Shown here: positions 7,111 to 11,646 of the stretch, piece by piece | Layout: every line of letters starts with the position of its first letter | Numbering within the stretch: the stretch's first letter is position 1 | From: Sphingomonas sanxanigenens | GTDB lineage: Bacteria > Pseudomonadota > Alphaproteobacteria > Sphingomonadales > Sphingomonadaceae | Length of the DNA: 11,646 nt | Assembly (NCBI GenBank): GCA_003240855.1 | Contig: QFNN01000095.1 | Span: 1-11,646, forward strand | Direction of reading: 5' to 3' | Notes under the pieces: generated by a model | Database searches by the model: none | What the model was told of the DNA's origin: nothing | The model's input: only the letters and a program-made list of their open reading frames with translations | Translations under genes and position numbers: made by a program

Positions 7111-7146
7111 CATGCGCGCGCGAAACCGCTAAGGGCGCGCGCCATG
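7111..7146 (+). promoter_or_regulatory. hairpin that could occlude the prfC start codon
   Basis: CATGCGCGCGC (7111-7121) can pair with GCGCGCG-C-CATG (7135-7146) with one bulged base: 4 bp (CATG/CATG) plus 7 bp of alternating GC, enclosing a 13-base loop. The prfC AUG (7144-7146) is inside the stem, and its AAGGG Shine-Dalgarno (7131-7135) is mostly in the loop. A six-codon reading frame (MRARNR, 7112-7132) ends inside the loop and would open the stem if translated. The structure is read directly from sequence; a regulatory role is speculation, since alternating CG runs are common in this genome type. Confidence 0.35.
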
Positions 7147-8733
7147 ACCCTTCGGCCGACCAACCGCCCCGACCGGCGCACCTTCGCGATTATTTCCCAC
7201 CCCGACGCGGGCAAGACCACGCTGACCGAAAAGCTGCTGCTGTTCGGCGGCGCGATCCACGCGGCGGGCGAGGTGAAGGCGCGCGGATCGGCGCGGCGCG
7301 CGCGATCGGACTGGATGAAGATCGAGCAGCAGCGCGGCATTTCGGTCACGTCCTCGGTAATGACCTTCGAGCGCGACGGGCTGACCTTCAACCTGCTCGA
7401 CACGCCGGGGCACGAGGATTTTTCCGAGGACACCTATCGCACGCTGACCGCCGTCGATTCCGCCGTGATGGTGATCGACGCGGCGCGCGGCATCGAGGCG
7501 CAGACGCGCAAGCTGTTCGAGGTCTGCCGCCTGCGATCGGTGCCGATCATCACCTTCATCAACAAGGTCGACCGCGAGGGCCGATCGCCCTTCGAGCTGA
7601 TCGACGAGGTCGCCGACCAGCTTGCTCTGGATGTCAGCCCGATGAACTGGCCTGTCGGCATGGGCGGCAATTTCAAGGGGCTCTACAATCTCGAGCATAA
7701 TCGCCTCAGCCGCCCCGCTGCCGACGACACCGGCGCGTTCGAGGGCGACGAGACGCAGGTTTCCGGCCTCGACGATCCGAAGCTGGACGCGCTGATCTCG
7801 GCCGACGGGCTCGCGCTGCTCCGCGAGGAGGCCGAGCTGGCGCAGGCCGGCTATGCGCCTTTCGACGCGGAAGCCTATCGCCACGGCGATCTCACCCCCG
7901 TCTATTTCGGATCGGCGCTGAAGGATTTCGGCGTCGGCGAGCTGATCGACGCGCTCGCGCGTTTCGCCCCCAGCCCGCGCCCGCAGCCGGCCGATCCTGC
8001 CCCCGTCTCGCCCGACGACAAGGCCGTCACCGGCTTCATCTTCAAGGTGCAGGCGAATATGAACCCGATGCACCGCGATCGCGTGGCCTTCATGCGGCTC
8101 TGCTCGGGGCGCTTCCAGCGCGGCATGAAGCTCAACCAGATGGGCACGGGCAAGGCGATTGCGGTGCACAGCCCGATCCTGTTCTTCGCGCGCGAACGCG
8201 AAGTGGCCGACGAAGCCTATCCAGGCGACATCATCGGCATCCCCAACCACGGCACGTTGCGCGTCGGCGACACGTTGACCGATGGCGGCGGCGTGACGAT
8301 CACCGGGCTGCCCAATTTCGCGCCGGAAATCCTCCGCCGCGTCGCGCTGAAGGATCCGACCAAGACCAAGCAGCTCCGCAAGGCGCTCGACGATCTGGCC
8401 GAGGAAGGCATCATCCAGGTCTTTTATCCCGAAATCGGCAGTCAGTGGATCGTCGGCGTCGTCGGCCAGCTCCAGCTCGAAGTGCTCATCTCGCGGCTCG
8501 AGGCGGAATATCGCGTCGAGGCCTCGCTCGAACCCTCGCCATGGAGCACGGCGCGCTGGATCGCGTCGGACGACGCCGCCGCGCTCAAGGCGTTCACCGG
8601 GCTTAACCGCAGCGCGCTCGCCACCGATCGCGACGGCGCGCCGGTGTTCATGGCGAAGGACGGCTGGGAACTGAACTACGTCGTCGATCGCAATCCGGGC
8701 GTGCGCTTCTCCGCCACAAAGGAACGGGTGTAA
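7144..8733 (+). CDS. prfC: peptide chain release factor 3 (RF3)
   Basis: Translational GTPase that recycles RF1/RF2 from the ribosome after peptide release. The product is 529 aa, matching the 529 aa of E. coli RF3. The GTPase motifs are G1 SHPDAGKTT at 18-26, the switch-I region with EQQRGISVTSS from 61, G3 DTPGHEDF from 86, and G4 NKVD at 140-143. The bacterial RF3 signature MNWPVGMGGNFKGLYN follows. Domain II and the C-terminal domain (VGVVGQLQLEVLISRLEAEY) are complete. EF-G was considered, but the EQQRGISV switch sequence, the length and the MNWPVG motif are RF3-specific. ATG 7144 has AAGGG (7131-7135) at 8 bases. The gap to the GST gene is 67 bp, so readthrough transcription is possible. 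Confidence 0.97.
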   Translation: MTLRPTNRPDRRTFAIISHPDAGKTTLTEKLLLFGGAIHAAGEVKARGSARRARSDWMKIEQQRGISVTSSVMTFERDGLTFNLLDTPGHEDFSEDTYRTLTAVDSAVMVIDAARGIEAQTRKLFEVCRLRSVPIITFINKVDREGRSPFELIDEVADQLALDVSPMNWPVGMGGNFKGLYNLEHNRLSRPAADDTGAFEGDETQVSGLDDPKLDALISADGLALLREEAELAQAGYAPFDAEAYRHGDLTPVYFGSALKDFGVGELIDALARFAPSPRPQPADPAPVSPDDKAVTGFIFKVQANMNPMHRDRVAFMRLCSGRFQRGMKLNQMGTGKAIAVHSPILFFAREREVADEAYPGDIIGIPNHGTLRVGDTLTDGGGVTITGLPNFAPEILRRVALKDPTKTKQLRKALDDLAEEGIIQVFYPEIGSQWIVGVVGQLQLEVLISRLEAEYRVEASLEPSPWSTARWIASDDAAALKAFTGLNRSALATDRDGAPVFMAKDGWELNYVVDRNPGVRFSATKERV

Positions 8734-8745
8734 CCTACCCAGCCG

Positions 8746-8830
8746 TCGTCATTGCGAGGAGCGAAGCGACGCGGCAATCCAGCCCGGCGCCCGGTCTCTC
8801 TGGATTGCTTCGCTTCGCTCGCAATGACGA
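8746..8830 (+). repeat. interspersed palindromic repeat (CGTCATTGCGAG...CAATCCAG type)
   Basis: The left arm 8747-8782 (starts CGTCATTGCGAGGAGCGAAG, ends GCAATCCAG) is an inverted, slightly shorter copy of the right arm 8800-8829 (starts CTGGATTGC, ends CTCGCAATGACG), around a GC-rich centre. The outer 12-13 bp and the inner GCAATCCAG/CTGGATTGC pair perfectly; the middle differs by a few bases. This sequence type is familiar as a non-coding dispersed repeat in many alphaproteobacterial genomes. It fills the gap between prfC and the DUF808 gene and may also act as a transcript-ending hairpin. Confidence 0.8.
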
Positions 8831-8930
8831 TCGCGCTTTACAACCCGCCAAAGGCTTGCCTCGATCTCCGCCAGCGGGAATGAATGGCCCGAGCACCTCT
8901 CCAACCCCTTATTCGCAGTGGAACTCATTG

Positions 8931-9854
8931 ATGGCATCGGGTCTGGTCGCGCTGCTGGACGATATTGCGGGCATCACCAAGCTCGCCGCCGCGTCGCTCG
9001 ACGATGTCGGGGCGGCTGCGAGCAAGGCCGGCGCCAAGGCGGTGGGCGTCGTCGTCGACGATACCGCCGTGACGCCGCGCTATGTCGTCGGCCTGTCGCC
9101 GCAGCGCGAATTGCCGATGATCGCCAAGATCGCGCTGGGATCGATGGGCAACAAGCTGCTGATCCTGCTGCCGGCGGCGCTGCTGCTCAGCGCCTTCGCG
9201 CCGTGGGCGATCACGCCCTTGCTGATGCTGGGCGGCGCATTTCTGTGCTTCGAGGGCGCCGAGAAGGTTATCGAGGCGTTCAGCGGCGAGACGCATGAGG
9301 ACAATGACGACGCCGGCCTGGACGCCGCGCAGCTTGAAAAGGCCAAGGTGAAGGGCGCGATCCGCACCGACCTGATCCTGTCCGCCGAAATCATGGCGAT
9401 CGCGCTGGCGCAACTGCCGCACCTGTCGATCGGCCTGCAAGCCATCGCGCTGGCGTTGGTCGGCGTCGGGATCACCATCGGCGTTTACGGCGTCGTGGCG
9501 CTGATCGTGAAGATGGACGATATCGGGCTGCATCTGGCCCGGCGGTCCTCGTCCTTCGTGCGGGCGATCGGGCGGCGGCTCGTCACCGGCATGCCGGTCG
9601 TCATGCAGATGCTGGCGACGATCGGCACCGCCGCGATGATCTGGGTCGGCGGCGGCATCCTGGTCCACGGCCTCGAAGAGCTGGGATCGCATGAGCCGGC
9701 GGGCGTCATCCACCATCTCGCCGAAGGGGCGGGCCATGCCGCCGGCGCGCTGGCCCCGATGGCGTCATGGATCGTCACGCAGATCGGATCGGGGCTGTTC
9801 GGGCTGGCCGTGGGCGGCGCGATCGCCCTGGCCGCCCACAAAATCCGCCGCTGA
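8931..9854 (+). CDS. DUF808 (YedI-like) inner membrane protein
   Basis: Integral membrane protein of 307 aa, the usual length of DUF808/YedI proteins, whose function is unknown. The soluble N terminus shows the family opening GLVALLDDIAGITKLAAASL and a conserved VVDDTAVTPRYV segment. Hydrophobic segments follow at about 75-107 (LLILLPAALLLSAF, then PLLMLGGAFLCFEG), about 150-190 (two), near 225-240 (MLATIGTAAMIWVGGGILV) and at the C terminus (GLFGLAVGGAIALAAH). The family motif FEGAEK is at 107-112. ATG 8931 is preferred because the protein there begins with the family N terminus; the frame stays open upstream only because it runs through the non-coding repeat. The ribosome site is weak (GTGGA, 8918-8922, 8 bases before the ATG). 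Its neighbours give no clue to function. Confidence 0.92.
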   Translation: MASGLVALLDDIAGITKLAAASLDDVGAAASKAGAKAVGVVVDDTAVTPRYVVGLSPQRELPMIAKIALGSMGNKLLILLPAALLLSAFAPWAITPLLMLGGAFLCFEGAEKVIEAFSGETHEDNDDAGLDAAQLEKAKVKGAIRTDLILSAEIMAIALAQLPHLSIGLQAIALALVGVGITIGVYGVVALIVKMDDIGLHLARRSSSFVRAIGRRLVTGMPVVMQMLATIGTAAMIWVGGGILVHGLEELGSHEPAGVIHHLAEGAGHAAGALAPMASWIVTQIGSGLFGLAVGGAIALAAHKIRR

Positions 9855-9863
9855 GGCGCTGTC

Positions 9864-9899
9864 GGCGGCGCGCGCCCGCCCATGTGAGGCGCGGCCGCC
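9864..9899 (+). terminator. GC-rich hairpin in the convergent gap
   Basis: GGCGGC..GCGCC (9864-9876) pairs with GGCGC.GCCGCC (9888-9899), leaving a small internal mismatch and an 11-base loop. It lies 10 bases after the DUF808 stop in the gap between converging genes, where a terminator is expected. It has no T-run, so assignment as a terminator rests on position and stem strength only. Confidence 0.3.
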
Positions 9900-9929
9900 G
9901 CCGCACTCCGCCCCGCCGGCCCATTGCGC

Positions 9930-9946
9930 TCGCCGGGAACCGGCGA
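9930..9946 (-). terminator. short hairpin directly after the GST stop
   Basis: TCGCCGG-GAA-CCGGCGA (9930-9946) is a perfect 7-bp stem with a 3-base loop. It directly abuts the stop codon of the minus-strand GST gene (9947-9949). No U-tract follows in either direction. It may contribute to termination from either side. Confidence 0.3.
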
Positions 9947-10564
9947 TCAGTCGAGAATGGCCATGCCCTTTGCAACTGCCGGGCGTGCGGCGAGCGCGGC
10001 CATCCAGCGATCGATATTGGGCCTGTCAGCCAGTTGCTGCGACGCCAGCGCCCGCGCGACCGCCATCCACGGATAGGCGGCCATGTCGGCGATCGAATAA
10101 TCGCCGCCCAGATAATCGGCCTCGCCCAGCCGCTTTTCCATCACGCCGAACAGCCGGTCGGCTTCCTCGGCGAAACGGTTGATTGCGATCGGCAGTTTCT
10201 CCGGCGCGCGGTTGGCGAAGAAATTGAGCTGGCCGAGCATCGGCCCCAGCCCGCCGATCTGCCAGTGCAGCCATTCCTGCACCTTCCAGCGATCAGGCCC
10301 TGCGGCGGGCCAGAAACGCCTGCTTTTCTCCGCCAGATAGGTGAGGATCGCCCCACTCTCGAAAATGGCGAGCGGGCCACCCTCGGCATCGGTATCGACA
10401 ATCGCGGGAATCTTGTTGTTCGGCGCGATCTTCAGGAAATCGGGATCGAACTGCTCGTTCTTGCCGATATTGACCGGCCGCGCCTCATAAGCCCAGCCCA
10501 GCTCCTCAAGCATGATCGCCGGCTTGCGGCCGTTGGGCGTTTTCCATGTGTAGAGAATGATCAT
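9947..10564 (-). CDS. YfcG/YghU-like glutathione S-transferase (disulfide-bond oxidoreductase type)
   Basis: GST of 205 aa of the Nu-class type typified by E. coli YfcG, which reduces disulfides with glutathione and has little classical transferase activity. The start MIILYTWKTPNGRKPAIMLE places Thr9 and Asn11 exactly where YfcG has its functional Thr9/Asn11. The cis-proline loop APNNKIPAI is at 47-55 and the E-S glutathione contact is Glu69-Ser70. The C-terminal helical domain has YLGGDYSIADMAAYPW, the GST N-capping box. The ATG at 10564-10562 has GAGGA 6 bases upstream and overlaps the stop of the upstream flavoenzyme gene (ATGA), so the two are translationally coupled. A longer in-frame extension upstream lies within the flavoenzyme gene and is rejected. 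Confidence 0.9.
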   Translation of the reverse strand: MIILYTWKTPNGRKPAIMLEELGWAYEARPVNIGKNEQFDPDFLKIAPNNKIPAIVDTDAEGGPLAIFESGAILTYLAEKSRRFWPAAGPDRWKVQEWLHWQIGGLGPMLGQLNFFANRAPEKLPIAINRFAEEADRLFGVMEKRLGEADYLGGDYSIADMAAYPWMAVARALASQQLADRPNIDRWMAALAARPAVAKGMAILD

Positions 10565-11646
10565 TGGCGGTCCTCGCTGAAGCGATCGACAAGATAGGGA
10601 GCCGGATCGATCCCCGCCACCATCGGATCGGGCTCGCGCCCCAAAAGCAGGGCCGCGGCCAGCTTTGACGCGGCCGGCGCGGTCTGGATCCCGAAACCGC
10701 CCTGCCCGGCGCACCAGAATAATCCCGGCGCAAGCGGATCGAAGCCGTAAACGGGGACGCGATCAGGGCTGAAGCTGCGCAGGCCCGCCCATTTATGCTC
10801 GACGCGCGCGATCCGCCAGTCGACCACGCCCTGCAGGCGATCGATGGCGATGGCGACATCCAGTTCCTCGGGCGCGGCGTCGCAAGGCGGACTCGGCGTC
10901 TCGTCATGCGGGCTGACCCACAGGCGCCCGCCCGCATCGGACTTGAAATAATATTGCCCGTCGATCGCAACGACCAGCGGCATGGAGGACGATGGCGCGG
11001 GATCGACGACAAGCTGGGCGATGGTCCGCCGATAGGGCTGGATGCCGATCGGCGGCGCGCCTGCAAGCCGCGCCACATTGTCGGCCCACGCCCCCGCGGC
11101 GTTGACCAGCAGCCCGGCCGCCACGCGGCTTTCCCCGGCCTCTACGATCCAGCCATCGCCCGTCCGCTCCGCACGCAGCAGCGGGCAGCCGGTGCGCAGT
11201 TCGGCGCCGGCCGCGCGCGCCTGCTTCAAATAGAGGGCATGGAGCCCGGCCACGTCGATATCGGCGCAGCTTCCTTCCCAAACGCCCAGCGTCCATTCAG
11301 GCCGTAGCCCCGGCAACAGCCGATCGAGCGCAGCCCGATCGAGCCGTTCGAGCACGACGCCCGATTCCCGGAAATCGGCGACGAAGGCCTCCGCCATTTC
11401 CTCCTGCCCGATGCGAGCGAGGTAGATCGCGCCGCGCGCGCCGAGCAGGCCATGATCGCGCAGCCAGTCGCCCGACGCCGTGGTGAGCGGCTGGATCGCC
11501 GGACCGCCGTAGGTCTCATCCCAGAAGGCGGCGGAACGCCCCGTCGAATGATAACCGGGCTGATCCTCCGCCTCGATCAACAGCACGGACGCATGCGGCG
11601 CAATTTCGGCCGCCAGGCTCGCACCGGCCATGCCGGCGCCCACAAT
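10561..11646 (-). CDS. FAD-dependent D-amino-acid dehydrogenase/oxidase, DauA-like (5' end outside window)
   Basis: DAO-fold flavoenzyme; the 361 residues present lack only the first few of the N terminus, which runs off the right edge. Numbering from the first visible residue, the dinucleotide-binding motif GAGMAGAS is at 3-10, followed by the acidic strand end LLIEAE. The sequence closely follows Pseudomonas D-arginine dehydrogenase DauA as I recall it: QPGYHSTGRSAA, ADIDVAGLHALYL, LLVNAAGAWADNVARLAG, IQPYRR, KSDAGG, WAGLRSF (Arg290) and GQGGFGIQT. Tyr46 and Arg290 align with DauA Tyr53 and Arg305, which contact the substrate. Phe41 and Ala73 replace DauA His48 and Glu87. The basic reaction, oxidative deamination of a D-amino acid or related amine, is likely; the D-Arg preference is doubtful. 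It is first in an operon with the YfcG-like GST. Confidence 0.85.
   Translation of the reverse strand: MVGAGMAGASLAAEIAPHASVLLIEAEDQPGYHSTGRSAAFWDETYGGPAIQPLTTASGDWLRDHGLLGARGAIYLARIGQEEMAEAFVADFRESGVVLERLDRAALDRLLPGLRPEWTLGVWEGSCADIDVAGLHALYLKQARAAGAELRTGCPLLRAERTGDGWIVEAGESRVAAGLLVNAAGAWADNVARLAGAPPIGIQPYRRTIAQLVVDPAPSSSMPLVVAIDGQYYFKSDAGGRLWVSPHDETPSPPCDAAPEELDVAIAIDRLQGVVDWRIARVEHKWAGLRSFSPDRVPVYGFDPLAPGLFWCAGQGGFGIQTAPAASKLAAALLLGREPDPMVAGIDPAPYLVDRFSEDRQ

Noticed and set aside
8856..8884. promoter for the DUF808 gene (TTGCCT, 17 bases, AATGAA)
   Set aside because: Only about half of the consensus positions match; in a window this size that is expected by chance.
8805..8930. N-terminal extension of the DUF808 protein
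   Set aside because: It lies mostly in the palindromic repeat and non-coding spacer. The family N terminus begins at ATG 8931.
9767..10597. 276-aa plus-strand frame across the convergent gap and the GST gene
   Set aside because: The minus strand encodes a clear YfcG-like GST with a good ribosome site. The plus frame spans the end of DUF808 and a non-coding gap and shows no family features.
1..11646. CRISPR array, tRNA, rRNA, insertion sequence or prophage genes
   Set aside because: No regularly spaced direct repeats, no cloverleaf or rRNA-like stretch, and no transposase or phage protein was seen in any plausible reading frame.

Overview
The window looks like a stretch of chromosome from a sphingomonad alphaproteobacterium (Sphingomonadaceae). 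It has high GC with strong C/G third-position bias, very short intergenic gaps, sphingomonad-type versions of the S9 peptidase, dienelactone hydrolase and GST families, and a dispersed 'CGTCATTGCGAG...CAATCCAG' palindrome of a kind common in alphaproteobacteria. The genus is not determined. This is inference from family resemblance, since no search was run.

Layout on the + strand: the last 31 codons of an unidentified gene (3-98); clpA, the ATP-dependent unfoldase of the ClpAP protease (200-2518); an 800-bp zone of degraded genes (2515-3259); a secreted S9-family serine peptidase (3332-5410); a 17-bp perfect inverted repeat (5421-5463); a dienelactone-hydrolase-family enzyme (5532-6401); a glutathione S-transferase (6453-7076); prfC, peptide chain release factor 3 (7144-8733); an interspersed palindromic repeat (8746-8830); and a DUF808/YedI inner-membrane protein (8931-9854). 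On the - strand, converging with these, is a two-gene operon. A DauA-like FAD-dependent D-amino-acid dehydrogenase/oxidase enters from the right edge (10561-11646, 5' end missing) and overlaps by 4 bp a YfcG/YghU-like GST (9947-10564).

Most of the window is ordinary housekeeping and catabolic content. The genes make functional sense in pairs rather than as one system: DLH with the GST (hydrolysis and glutathione chemistry of small electrophiles), and the DauA-like flavoenzyme with the YfcG-like GST (amine oxidation and thiol redox).

The least ordinary part is 2515-3259. An acyl-carrier-protein-like ORF starts on the clpA stop codon, shifts frame near 2685, and then runs in frame into the body of an AbrB/MazE-type antitoxin. 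The antitoxin overlaps by 4 bp a Doc (death-on-curing) toxin gene that ends just before its catalytic Fic motif. This reads as a toxin-antitoxin module that landed in, or recombined with, a small ACP-like gene and then decayed. Two start-codon-proximal hairpins (prfC and the DLH gene) and the two intergenic palindromes are the other items worth checking. I found no convincing new multi-gene defence or biosynthetic system.
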